This document shows, in pieces, positions 22,352 to 32,556 of a stretch of 64,000 nucleotides of DNA. The notes below the pieces were generated by a model that had not been told where the DNA came from, did no database searches, and saw nothing but the letters and a program-made list of their open reading frames with translations. Location of the stretch: NCBI GenBank assembly GCA_033239125.1, contig BSWB01000002.1, positions 8,713,001-8,777,000 on the forward strand, given 5' to 3'. Positions within the stretch are counted from its first letter, which is position 1. Each line of letters begins with the position of its first letter. The DNA comes from Fagopyrum homotropicum (Eukaryota; Streptophyta; Magnoliopsida; Caryophyllales; Polygonaceae). The translations under genes and the position numbers were made by a program.

Positions 22352-24481
22352 CTATTCAAGGTAAAGTGGGGCAATCATATCCACCGGAGCTCCCGGGATA
22401 TACTTCTTCAACCGGTGCCCGTTTACCTTAAAGTTTTCACAATGTTCCCCTCCTATCTCAATAGCTCCATGGGGAAAGATCTTCTTCACCACATATGGCC
22501 CGGTCCATCTTGATTTGAGCTTTCCGGGAAAGAGCCCTAGCCTTGAGTTGAAGAGAAGGAAAAGATCTCCTTCACTCAACTCCTTGGGGATGATCCTCTT
22601 GTCATGCCATCTTTTGGTTCTCTCCTTGTAAATCCGAGCATTCTCATAAGCATCCAACCGGATCTCCTCGAGGGCATTCAATTCAAGCAATCTCTTTTCT
22701 CCCGCCTCTTTGAGATCAAAATTTAGCCACTTAATGGCCCAATAAGCTCTATGCTCCATCTCTACCGGAAGGTGGCAAGACTTGCCATAGACCAACTTGT
22801 AAGGAGTGGTGCCAATCGGTGTCTTGAAGGCGGTTCTATATGCCCATAAGGCATCATTGAGCCTCATAGCCCAATCTTTTCTCGTCCTAGAGACCGTCTT
22901 CTCAAGAATGGCCTTGATCTCCCGGTTGGAGATCTCCACTTGGCCATTAGTTTGGGGATGGTAAGGTGTCGCCACCTTATGAGTCACCCCATACTTAGCC
23001 AAAAGCGCTCCAAAGTTCCTATTTGTGAAGTGCTTCCCTCCATCACTAATGATCACCCTTGGTGTACCAAACCTAGAGAAGATCACTCGGTTGAAGAACC
23101 GCACCACCACCTTGGCATCATTTGTAGGAGAGGCGATTGCCTCCACCCATCTCGACACATAGTCCACCGCCAATAGGATGTAGAGATTGCCACATGAAGA
23201 AGGGAATGGTCCCATGAAGTCCACACCCCACACATCAAATATTTCGACTTCTTGGATGTTGTTCAAGGGCATTTCATTCCTCCTTGAGATGTTGCCCGTC
23301 CTTTGGCAAGCATCACATGCCGCTACAAAACCTTGCACATCTCTAAACAAGTTAGACCAATAAAAACCGGATTGCAATACCTTTGCACACGTTTTGTGTG
23401 AGCTAGCATGGCCTCCACATGGTAAGGAGTGACAATGCCGGATCACACTCTCTACTTCATCTTCCGGTATGCATCTTCTAAACATTCCATCCGGCCCTCT
23501 CTTGAATAGAAGTGGTTCACTCCAATAGTAGTGCCTCACATCGTTGAAGAACTTCTTTCTTTGTGCATATGTCAATCCGGGAGGCACTTCCTCACACACT
23601 AAGTAGTTCACGATGTCGGCAAACCATGGCTCACTTCCTCTAGACACTTGGAACAAGCACTCCTCCACCATTTGTAATTGCTCATCCCGGAATGAGTCAT
23701 CAATTGGGATGTCATCTCTTTCAAGCTCTAATGGTGGGAGTCTACTAAGGTGATCCGCCACCGAGTTCTCGGATCCCTTCTTGTCCCGGATTTCCAAATC
23801 AAATTCTTGTAGAAGAAGGATCCACCGAATCAACCTAGGCTTGGCATCCTTCTTGGTAAGTAGATAACGGATCGCAGCATGATCCGTATAAACTATGACC
23901 TTCGCAACAAGATATGAGCGGAACTTCTCAAATGCATACACAACCGCTAGCAACTCCTTCTCGGTGGTAGCATAATTGAGTTGGTCATCATCTAGCGTCT
24001 TGCTAGCATAATAAATGGCATGAGTGCGCCCATCTTTCCTTTGCCCCAAAACAGCCCCAACGGCTACATCGCTTGCATCACACATGATCTCAAATGGTAA
24101 ACTCCAATCCGGAGGTTGCATGATAGGTGCGGAGACCAAGGCGTTTTTCAACCTACAAAAAGCCTCAAGACAATCTTTGGAAAAGACAAAATCAACATCC
24201 TTCATTAGTAGGTTAGTGAGAGGCTTAGAAATTTTAGAGAAGTCTTGAATAAACCTCCGGTAAAAACCGGCATGCCCTAAGAAACTCCTTACCCCCTTCA
24301 CCGAGGTAGGTGGCGGCAACTTCTCTATCGTTTCAATTTTGGCCCTATCAACCTCAATGCCACGGTTAGACACCAAGTGTCCTAACACAATGCCTTCACT
24401 TACCATGAAGTGGCATTTTTCCCAATTCAAGACAAGATTTGTCTCCTCACATCTTTGCAATACTAATGACAAGTTAGCCAA
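22352..24481 (-). CDS. B2 pol, downstream part: RT thumb, RNase H, integrase
   Basis: A 709-codon open frame continues the upstream frame after one TGA. It begins in the RT connection (VKGVRSFLGHAGFYRRFI, about 62-78). RNase H follows: D135 in CDAS, the TTEKELLAVV glutamate near 174, D200 in YTDH and D243 in ADHLS. Integrase has the zinc motif H358/H362/C389/C392, the catalytic triad D421, D480, E516 with 35 residues between D480 and E516, then a GPY-type C-terminus (LKSRWTGPYVVKK). All catalytic residues are present. The first Met is not a true start: the product should come from the Gag-Pol polyprotein. RNase H strips RNA from the hybrid, and integrase inserts the cDNA. Confidence 0.95.
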   Translation of the reverse strand: MANLSLVLQRCEETNLVLNWEKCHFMVSEGIVLGHLVSNRGIEVDRAKIETIEKLPPPTSVKGVRSFLGHAGFYRRFIQDFSKISKPLTNLLMKDVDFVFSKDCLEAFCRLKNALVSAPIMQPPDWSLPFEIMCDASDVAVGAVLGQRKDGRTHAIYYASKTLDDDQLNYATTEKELLAVVYAFEKFRSYLVAKVIVYTDHAAIRYLLTKKDAKPRLIRWILLLQEFDLEIRDKKGSENSVADHLSRLPPLELERDDIPIDDSFRDEQLQMVEECLFQVSRGSEPWFADIVNYLVCEEVPPGLTYAQRKKFFNDVRHYYWSEPLLFKRGPDGMFRRCIPEDEVESVIRHCHSLPCGGHASSHKTCAKVLQSGFYWSNLFRDVQGFVAACDACQRTGNISRRNEMPLNNIQEVEIFDVWGVDFMGPFPSSCGNLYILLAVDYVSRWVEAIASPTNDAKVVVRFFNRVIFSRFGTPRVIISDGGKHFTNRNFGALLAKYGVTHKVATPYHPQTNGQVEISNREIKAILEKTVSRTRKDWAMRLNDALWAYRTAFKTPIGTTPYKLVYGKSCHLPVEMEHRAYWAIKWLNFDLKEAGEKRLLELNALEEIRLDAYENARIYKERTKRWHDKRIIPKELSEGDLFLLFNSRLGLFPGKLKSRWTGPYVVKKIFPHGAIEIGGEHCENFKVNGHRLKKYIPGAPVDMIAPLYLE

Positions 24482-27400
24482 TCAATTATCAAAGGAAGAA
24501 CCATAAACAGAGAAATCATCCATAAACACTTCCATGATATTTTCTATATATTCCGAAAAGATAGCCATCATACACCTTTGGAAAGTGGCGGGTGCATTAC
24601 ACAACCCAAATGGCATTCTCCTATATGCAAAAGTACCCCATGGACATGTAAAGGTTGTTTTCTCTTGGTCATCGGGGTGGATAGGGATTTGGAAGAATCC
24701 ACTATAGCCATCTAGATAGCAAAAATGAGAGTGTTGAGCTAACCTTTCTAGCATTTGGTCAATGAAGGGGAGAGGGAAGTGATCTTTCCTAGAGGCCATG
24801 TTCAATTTCCTATAATCAATGCACATCCTCCACCCCGTAACCGTCCTAGTCGGGATTAGTTCATTGTTCTCATTAGTCACTACGGTCATCCCACCCTTCT
24901 TAGGAACTACATGAACGGGACTAACCCACTTACTATCCGAGATAGGGTAGATAATTCCCGCATCTAGCAACTTAATGATTTCTTTTTTGACTACCTCTTT
25001 CATTATAGGATTCAATCTCCTTTGATGTTCAATAGAGGGTTTATGATTATCTTCCATCATTATCTTATGCATGCACAAAGAAGGTTTTATGCCAACCAAA
25101 TCATCAATAGTATAGCCTATGCCTTTCCTATGCAATCTTAGTTCATGCAACAACTTAGCAAGTTCATCATCACTCAAGCATGCATTCACAATTACCGGAT
25201 ATGTAGAATCAACACCAAGGAAAGCATACTTTAAATGAGAGGGGAGGGGTTTGAGTTCAAGTTTAGGAGGACCTTTATTGGTTGGAGACGATCCAAATAA
25301 GGTTGGATGAGATGAATCCAAAGCAAATGAAGACTCCCCATGGCTCCTAGAAGCTTGACCATCATCAAGGACTGGTCCAGGGAAAACCACGGCTGGAACC
25401 ACGGTTTGCTTAACTTCCACGGCCGTGGTTCTTGCCAAGCCCGCTTCTCGGAGTTGTCCAGAGAGTTTGACAGCCGTGGAACATAAATCTTGACCGTGGA
25501 ACTTGCAGCTGTTCAACACCTCTTCGTGGCCTTCAAATCCAACTCTTGGCTCCTCTTCTAATGCTTCCAAGGCCTTGACCTCTTCATTGCAATCCTTCTC
25601 AACACCTTCCTCCATCATACTTAAGGTAAGAACCTTCTCCAAGGGATCCTTGATCAAGATCGAGCTCATAACTTCTCTAGATTCCTCTTGCTCGACTATG
25701 TTGAAGACATCCTCATCAAGGGTCGGCCCTTTCATCATTGTGGACAACTTGAACTTGATGTTCTCCTCTCCAATGTTGAAGGAGAGAGTCCCATTCTTGC
25801 AATCCACTAGGCATCCGGAGGTGGCTAGGAAAGGTCTTCCCAAGATGATGGGAACCGGATAGTCCGCCGGAATATCCAAGACAACAAAATCAATTGGCTT
25901 ATAGAATCCTCCTAGTTGCACCGGGATGTCTTCTAAAATCCCAACCGGATGAGTGATAGAACGGTCCGCCATATAGAGGGTCATCTTGACCGGTTTCGGC
26001 TCTCCTAGCCCAACCTTGTTGCAAAGTGCAAGCGGTATGATGCTTACACTCGCTCCAAGATCACAAAGGGCCTCGTACTTCACATCTCCAACTCCAATTG
26101 GGACACAAAAGGAACCCGGATCTCTTAGCTTGGGAGGCATCTCCTCCTTCATTGTTTGGATCAATTCCGAGGATCTCTTGGTCATTCTTATCTCCCCATA
26201 CTCCTCCAACTTCCTTTTGTTGGAGAGTATCTCCTTTAAGAACTTGCCATATGCCGGCATTCCTAAGATAGCATCCATGAACGGAATGTTAATATGCAAT
26301 TTAGACATTAGTTCAAGGAACTTACCAAAATGATTGTCCAAACGAGCTCTTGCTCTTGATTGTGGAAACGGTAGTGGTGGCTTGTATGGAGGCGGTGCCA
26401 CATACATCGGCTCAACATCTTTGCTCTTGCCTCCATCTTCTTGCAACTTTCCCTCTTCTACCACTACTTGCTTTCCCTTAGCATTGTCCTTGGGCGAAGA
26501 ATCTTTCATACTCAACCCACTCCTCGTTGTAATAGCCAACACTTGGCCTCTTGGGTTGTCTTCGGTTCTTCCGGGAAGCTTTCCCGGATCTCTATGGGCT
26601 TCACCCGCTTTTTGGAACACTTGCGCTTCCAAAACCTTTTGAGCTTTAGAGATTGAAGTCACGGTGCTCTCAAGACCACTCAACCTTCCAAGCAATTGCT
26701 CGAACATTATTTCGGTTCTATCCTTTGGAGGTTGAGTAAATCCGGGTGGAGGTTCTTGTGAAGCTCTTGGTGGTGGAGTTGTGCTTGTGGAAGCGGGAGG
26801 GTTCAAGGCTCCATCCGGGTTAGAGTAAGAAAATCCGGGATGGTTGTGGTTGGGCCGGTAATTGTTGAATTGCCGGTTGTTGTTGAAGTTCCTTGGGCCT
26901 TGATAATTGTTGAAGTTGCCCCTTCCCATATAATTCACATCCTCCTCCTTGGAAGACAAGTTGGCTTGTGGAAGCACTTGAGGAGTTGCTTGGTTCTTCA
27001 AAGTTGTAGCACACAACTCCCTCAAGGACTTCAATTCATTGTTGATGGCGTCAAGCTTGAAATTGCTCATGGTGACTTCACTCACCTCATATGCTCCCAC
27101 CTTTCTCCCTTCACTCTTCCTATGGGAGTATTTCTCAATCACTAGAGCTTGCTTCTCTACAAACTCCCAAGCCTCATCTACATGCTTCTCCATAAAAGTT
27201 CCACCGGAAAGAGATTGGAGCTTGAATTGGCTATCTTCATCAATTCCTTTGAAGTAGATCTCCAATAGCTCAATTTTCGGTATGCCATGGTGTGGACAAT
27301 CAAGGAGAAGATCTTTGAACCTCTCCCAAGACTTGAATAAACTCTCTCTATCCTTCATCACGAAGGCATTGATCTTCCCTCTTAACTCGGTAGTCTTGGA

Positions 27401-28135
27401 AGGTGGGAAGAACTTAGTCAAAAAGTCAGTTGTCATCTCCTCCCAAGTACCAACTCGCCCTTGTGGAATAGATTGATACCAAGCCAAGGCTTTATCCTTA
27501 AGAGAGAAGGAGAAAGCCCTAAGCTTATGGTTGTTGCTCTCCAATCTTGGCGGTCTAAGAGTCTCCATCAAGATCTCATAATTCATCAAATGTTGATGAG
27601 GAGATTCTCCTTCCATCCCTCCAAATTGATTATGCCGGATCATTTGTAGAACTTGAGGGCGGAGCTCGTAATCATGGGCTGCGGGATCTCCTAAGTTCAC
27701 ACCCGGACGGTGTGCTCTTTGTGCCGGATCCATACGTTGCCCCAACGTTTGTGGCTCTTCTATAGCAATGGGCACAACCCTAATGTTTACCGCCGGCTGC
27801 GGTTGTGGTGGAGGTGGAGGAGGTTGTTGACGGTTAAGCTCTCTTTGCACAAGAGCTTGCCTAATCTCCTCAATCTCCCTCCTAATTGCCTCTTGCTTCT
27901 CATTGGAAAGTCTCCTCTCATTCTCCAAAGCTTCATCCCTTATCCTAATTTGCTCTAAAGCCTCATCCAACTCAGCTTGGAGATCTCTTCCGGCCATCTC
28001 TTTTCCCTTTTTAATGCTCTTGGATCTAGATCTAAGGATTTTCTCCGGTTCGGGATCGAATGGAGCTAAATCGTTGCCACGAGATCTTCGCATACACCTA
28101 AAGAGTAAGAGGCATCCTGAAAAGCAAAGACACAA
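24482..28135 (-). CDS. B2 gag-protease-RT polyprotein, ends at in-frame TGA
   Basis: A 1217-codon frame. The first Met is at 28135, but the Met at 28093 (MRRSRGNDLAPFDPEPEK) is the likelier gag start because the same start is conserved in B1. Domains: coiled coil about 53-100, Pro tract about 105-115, gag core about 185-300, Asn-rich segment about 400-435, protease D692 (LCDLGASVSII), variable linker about 840-950, RT about 1045-1217 with GWRMCIDYRKLN, LDGYSG, MPFGLCNAPATFQ and FMDD at 1204-1207. The frame ends DDFSVYGSSFDN-TGA; in B1 this codon is TGC (Cys). The frame resumes at once at 24481. A single nonsense change therefore separates RT from its thumb. Confidence 0.95.
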   Translation of the reverse strand: MCLCFSGCLLLFRCMRRSRGNDLAPFDPEPEKILRSRSKSIKKGKEMAGRDLQAELDEALEQIRIRDEALENERRLSNEKQEAIRREIEEIRQALVQRELNRQQPPPPPPQPQPAVNIRVVPIAIEEPQTLGQRMDPAQRAHRPGVNLGDPAAHDYELRPQVLQMIRHNQFGGMEGESPHQHLMNYEILMETLRPPRLESNNHKLRAFSFSLKDKALAWYQSIPQGRVGTWEEMTTDFLTKFFPPSKTTELRGKINAFVMKDRESLFKSWERFKDLLLDCPHHGIPKIELLEIYFKGIDEDSQFKLQSLSGGTFMEKHVDEAWEFVEKQALVIEKYSHRKSEGRKVGAYEVSEVTMSNFKLDAINNELKSLRELCATTLKNQATPQVLPQANLSSKEEDVNYMGRGNFNNYQGPRNFNNNRQFNNYRPNHNHPGFSYSNPDGALNPPASTSTTPPPRASQEPPPGFTQPPKDRTEIMFEQLLGRLSGLESTVTSISKAQKVLEAQVFQKAGEAHRDPGKLPGRTEDNPRGQVLAITTRSGLSMKDSSPKDNAKGKQVVVEEGKLQEDGGKSKDVEPMYVAPPPYKPPLPFPQSRARARLDNHFGKFLELMSKLHINIPFMDAILGMPAYGKFLKEILSNKRKLEEYGEIRMTKRSSELIQTMKEEMPPKLRDPGSFCVPIGVGDVKYEALCDLGASVSIIPLALCNKVGLGEPKPVKMTLYMADRSITHPVGILEDIPVQLGGFYKPIDFVVLDIPADYPVPIILGRPFLATSGCLVDCKNGTLSFNIGEENIKFKLSTMMKGPTLDEDVFNIVEQEESREVMSSILIKDPLEKVLTLSMMEEGVEKDCNEEVKALEALEEEPRVGFEGHEEVLNSCKFHGQDLCSTAVKLSGQLREAGLARTTAVEVKQTVVPAVVFPGPVLDDGQASRSHGESSFALDSSHPTLFGSSPTNKGPPKLELKPLPSHLKYAFLGVDSTYPVIVNACLSDDELAKLLHELRLHRKGIGYTIDDLVGIKPSLCMHKIMMEDNHKPSIEHQRRLNPIMKEVVKKEIIKLLDAGIIYPISDSKWVSPVHVVPKKGGMTVVTNENNELIPTRTVTGWRMCIDYRKLNMASRKDHFPLPFIDQMLERLAQHSHFCYLDGYSGFFQIPIHPDDQEKTTFTCPWGTFAYRRMPFGLCNAPATFQRCMMAIFSEYIENIMEVFMDDFSVYGSSFDN

Positions 28136-28211
28136 ACCAAAAAGAGATCAAAAGCAACAAGAAAGATCTACACTAATAAGCAATCACAAAATAGACTCAA
28201 TCTAGACCTAG

Positions 28212-28229
28212 TCCCCGGCAACGGCGCCA
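28212..28229 (-). promoter_or_regulatory. B2 primer-binding site, tRNA-Asp
   Basis: The minus strand reads TGGCGCCGTTGCCGGGGA, 6 nt inside the 5' LTR. This is the exact Athila-type site complementary to tRNA-Asp. Confidence 0.95.
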
Positions 28230-28235
28230 AAAACT

Positions 28236-30063
28236 TGTTCACGCTAGGATGTAGCACAAAAAAAGCTTTACATTTATAACTCGAACTAAATCCTAAACTA
28301 CCTAGCGAAACCCGCAGTGTACGGGACGTTTGTAGTAGGGATAGTATACCGAGGTCGAACACAAAGACTAAGGTGAGATTGATTCAATTTGTGATTAAGT
28401 CTAGTGAAGATCTAGATTTAGAAAAGAGAAGGAAATAAAGAAATGAAAATCTCAATTGTTTTTTGGTTGGTTTTTCAATGATCAATCAAAGATCGTAATT
28501 CATGCAAAGTAAACAATCAACTAACACTAACAAATCAACTCGAACAAACAAGCTAAAAACGAGATATAGATCAAAGAAAGAAAAGACGGATTCTAGGGTT
28601 TGGAAGTTCCGGTTATGGCATAGGACTCAAGCTATCTATTCGTTCCTTGGATTAACTATGTTGGGGTTAAGTGTTTCTAAATTGGGATCAATCACCGGGT
28701 AGGTCTCATGGTCCGCTAGTCCATTCCCGAGGTCTCATTACCGGGTAAGTCTCTAAGAACCTAAGGGACGGAATTTTACTCAAACCGGATTGTTATCTAA
28801 AGATCCAACCTATCCTCACCGGGTAAGTCTCGGAAGGGTTAGTCCTAAGCTACCATCCTGCACACTTAATCCAATGGCGGCTTATTTGGCTCACCACTAC
28901 CTAAGGTTTGTTATCTTTGGAATCTAAGAGTAAGGATTACCGGGTAAGTCTCTCCTAACACTTAGTTGCTAACACTAGGTCACCCTAGGATAGATTTACC
29001 TCAACAAACACTTAGGATTTCAACATTCTAACAATCTAAGACTAGATCCACCGAACCAGGGAAAATCACGGTTTGTTCTACCTAAACCACGGCCGTGGTT
29101 TGACAAGAACCAACCGTGATTCCTAACAGAGGCTACGTTTGTGCACACAAGTAATCCAAAGATAAATCTAATTCCGTCCTATCATAGCCCTAGCCATAAC
29201 CATCCTTTCCTTACCCTAGAACCACATCTATTTAGCCTACAACGTTCATAATAGAAATCGAAACAAGCAAACATAAAATCATGACATCCATTTGCAAGAT
29301 GATGAAGGAAAAGAGATGAACAAGTGAACTAAAACAAAACCAAGCTGAAAATAGAATTAGATTAACTCACAATCCTTCTTAAAGAAGGTTCAAATGGTTC
29401 ATACAACTCTAGAAATAGAATCCGGAATTCTTCACTACAAAAACTATCAAGGTGTGGTAATGGTGTGTGTTCTTCTTCTCCTCTTCAATGGAGCTCTTCT
29501 TCTTCCTTTTTGGCACTTTCCTTACTAGAAAAACTTCTTGTTGAGAGAGTATTTTTGATTGGGAGATTTGGATAATGGAGAGCTGCTCCAAGATGCCCTT
29601 CTCAGCCAATGAAGGACCACTTTTATAACAAATTTTGCATGAGCTGGCCATGAGAGTCGTGGCACAGCTGTCATAAGAATCTAGCAAAATCCACGGGTAG
29701 AACCACGGTCGTGGTCTTGGTCTAGACCGTGGTTTGCTCCAGAAGCTTCTTCTAGGCTCGTTGAGCCATGGTTTGGTGCATGGCTTGTGTTGGCAAGGTT
29801 CCATGAGTCCTCCTTAGCCTTTAGCTTGTGTCCTAATGAGTCCGAGGGTGTGTCATCTAGATGAACGATCCTCAAACGTATCGTTTTAACTCCTAAATCT
29901 CCCAAAATACCTATAAAACACGCACAAGTCCGTGTAGACGTCTATCTCGACAAAATACATGAATTGAGTGCAAAACGTCGTGAACTAATGCTAAACCATG
30001 CATGAATGAGTGAGAAATCTATCTAAATGATTACCTAAAACTAAGCAATAAATTGTGTTATCA
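28236..30063 (-). repeat. B2 5' LTR (1828 bp)
   Basis: Promoter-side LTR of B2. In element orientation it starts TGATAACACAATTTATTGC and ends AGCGTGAACA. Partner of 18849-20677, about 1% different. The LTR sequence differs greatly from that of B1 in its body but shares the terminal sequence, the four GAGACTTACCCGGT motifs and the CCACGG/CCGTGG motifs. Confidence 0.95.
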
Positions 30064-32556
30064 GACGGTTACGGGATGGAGAATGTGTATTGACTATAGG
30101 AAACTAAATGTGGCCTCTAGGAAAGATCACTTCCCTCTTCCTTTCATTGACCAAATGCTAGAGAGATTAGCTCAACATTCCCATTTTTCCTACTTAGATG
30201 GCTATAGTGGATTCTTCCAAATCCCTATTCACCCCGATGATCAAGAGAAAACCACATTTACATGTCCTTGGGGTACTTTTGCATATAGAAGAATGCCGTT
30301 TGGGTTGTAATGCACCCGCCACCTTTCAAAGGTGTATGATGGCTATCTTTTCTGAATATATTGAGAACATCATGGAAGTGTTTATGGATGATTTTTCTAT
30401 TTATGGATCTTCCTTTGATGATTGCTTAGCTAACTTGTCTTTAGTGCTAAAAAGATGTGAGGAGACTAATCTAGTCTTGAATTGGGAGAAATGCCACTTC
30501 ATGGTAAGTGAAGGTATTGTGTTGGGACATTTGGTGTCCAACCGTGGCATTGAGGTTGATAGAGCTAAGATAGAAACCATAGAGAAGTTGCCACCACCTA
30601 CCTCGGTGAAGGGGGTAAGGAGTTTTCTAGGGCATGCCGGTTTTTACCGGAGATTTATTAAAGATTTCTCTAAGATTTCTAAGCCTCTTACTAACCTACT
30701 AATGAAAGATATTGAGTTTGTTTTCTCCAAGGATTGCCTTGCTTTTTGTAGGTTGAAGAATGCTTTGATCTCCACACCCATCATGCAACCTCCGGATTGG
30801 AGTTTACCGTTTGAGATCATGTCGCGAGTGATGTAGCCGTTGGGGCTGTTTTGGGACAAAGGAAAGATGGGCTTACACATGCCATCTATTATGCTAGCAA
30901 GACGCTAGATGATGCCCAACTCAATTATGCTACCACCGAGAAGGAGTTACTAGCGGTTGTGCACGCATTTGAGAAGTTCCGCTCGTATCTTGTTGGAGCG
31001 AAGGTCATTGTGTATACGGATCATGCTGCGATCCGTTATCTCCTTACCAAGAAGGATGCCAAGCCTCGGTTGATTCGGTGGATCCTTCTTCTTCAAGAGT
31101 TTGATTTGGAAGTCCGGGATAAGAAAGGGTCCGAAAATTCTGTGGCGGATCACCTTAGTAGACTCCCACCATTGGAGCTTGAGAGAGATGACATCCCGAT
31201 TGATGACTCATTCCGGGATGAACAATTGCAAATAGTGGAGGAGTGCTTGTTCCAAGTGTCTAGAGGAAGTGAGCCATGGTATGCCGACATTGTGAACTAT
31301 CTTGTATGCGAGGAAGTGCCACCCGGTTGTCATATGCCCAGTGGAAAAAGTTCTTCAAGGATGTGAGGCATTACTATTGGAGTGAGCCGCTTTTGTTCAA
31401 AAGAGGACCGGATGGAGTTTTTAGAAGATGCATACCGGAGGATGAGGTGGAGAGTGTGATCCGCCATTGTCACTCCTTGCCATGTGGAGGTCATGCTAGC
31501 TCACACAAGACATGTGCTAAGGTGTTGCAATCGGGTTTTTTTTGGCCGAGTTTGTTCAAGGATGTGTAGAACTTTGTGGTAGCTTGTGATGCTTGCCAAA
31601 GGACGGGCAACATCTCAAGGAGGAATGAGATGCCCTTGAACAACATAAAAGAGGTGGAGATATTTGATGTTTGGGGTGTGGACTTCATGGGACCATTCCC
31701 CTCCTCTTGTGGCAACCTCTACATCCTATTGGCGGTGGACTATGTTTCGAGCAACCTCTTCATGGGACCATTCGCCTCTCCCACAAATGACGCCAATGTT
31801 GTGGTGCGGTTCTTCAACCGGGTGATCTTCCCTAGGTTTGGAACACCAAGGGTGATCATAAGTGATGGAGGGAAGCACTTCACCAATAGGAACTTCGGGG
31901 CACTTTTGGCTAAGTATGGGGTGACTCATAAGGTGGCAACACCTTACCACCCCCAAACTAGTGGCCAAGTGGAGATCTCCAACTGGGAGATAAAAGGAAT
32001 CCTTGAGAAGACGGTTTCAAGGACGAGAAAGGATTGGGCTATGAAGCTCGATGATGCCTTGTGGGCATATAGAACCGCTTTCAAGACACCGATTGGCACC
32101 ACTCCCTACAAGCTAGTCTATGGAAAGTCTTGCCACCTTCCGGTGGAGATGGAGCATAGAGCACATTGGGCTATAAGGTGGTTGAATTTTGACCTCAAGG
32201 AGGCCGGAGAGAAGAGGTTGCTAGACATGAATGCTCTTGAGGAGATCCGGTTGGATGCTTATGAAAACGCCCGGATCTACAAGGAGAGGACCAAACGTTG
32301 GCATGACAAGCGTCTCATCCCGAAGGAGTTGAGTGAAGGCGACCTTGTCCTTCTCTTCAACTCAAGGCTGCGGCTCTTCCCCGGAAAGCTAAAGTCAAGA
32401 TGGACGGGTCCTTATGTGGTGAAGAAGATATTTCCCCATGGAGCGGTTGAGATAGGAGGGGAGCATTGTGGAGATTTTAAGGTGAATGGGCACCGGTTGA
32501 AGAAGTATACCCTGGGAGCTCCAGTGGACATGATTGCCCCACTTCACCTTGAGTGA
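30064..32556 (+). pseudogene. B1 RT-RNase H-integrase, frameshifted
   Basis: B1 resumes after the repeated GACGG with TVTGWRMCIDYRKLN. Compared with B2: a 2-bp deletion near 30310 shifts frame inside MPFGLCNAP; FMDD is intact near 30385; a 4-bp deletion near 30820 removes the RNase H CDAS catalytic Asp; a 1-bp loss near 31327 shifts frame again; TAG at 31567 replaces CAA; then the integrase is open from 31576 to the TGA at 32554. Integrase DDE residues are present (VDF, ISDGG, GQVE), but a segment after AVDYVS is replaced by SNLFMGPF. Non-functional. Confidence 0.93.

Larger units (their letters stand above)
18849..30063 (-). mobile_element. Athila-type Gypsy retrotransposon B2, nearly intact
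   Basis: An 11,215-bp element with TGTTCACGC...GTGTTATCA ends on the plus strand and a perfect 5-bp target duplication, GACGG, at 18844-18848 and 30064-30068. LTRs of 1829 and 1828 bp differ at about 20 sites. Its order on the minus strand is LTR, primer site, gag-protease-RT-RNase H-integrase, non-coding spacer, polypurine tract, LTR. One in-frame TGA interrupts an otherwise complete frame of about 1927 codons. It is inserted in the RT of its relative B1, in opposite orientation. Confidence 0.96.

Noticed and set aside
25503..28205. Several plus-strand frames opposite the B2 gag-pol
   Set aside because: Shadows of the long minus-strand frame.
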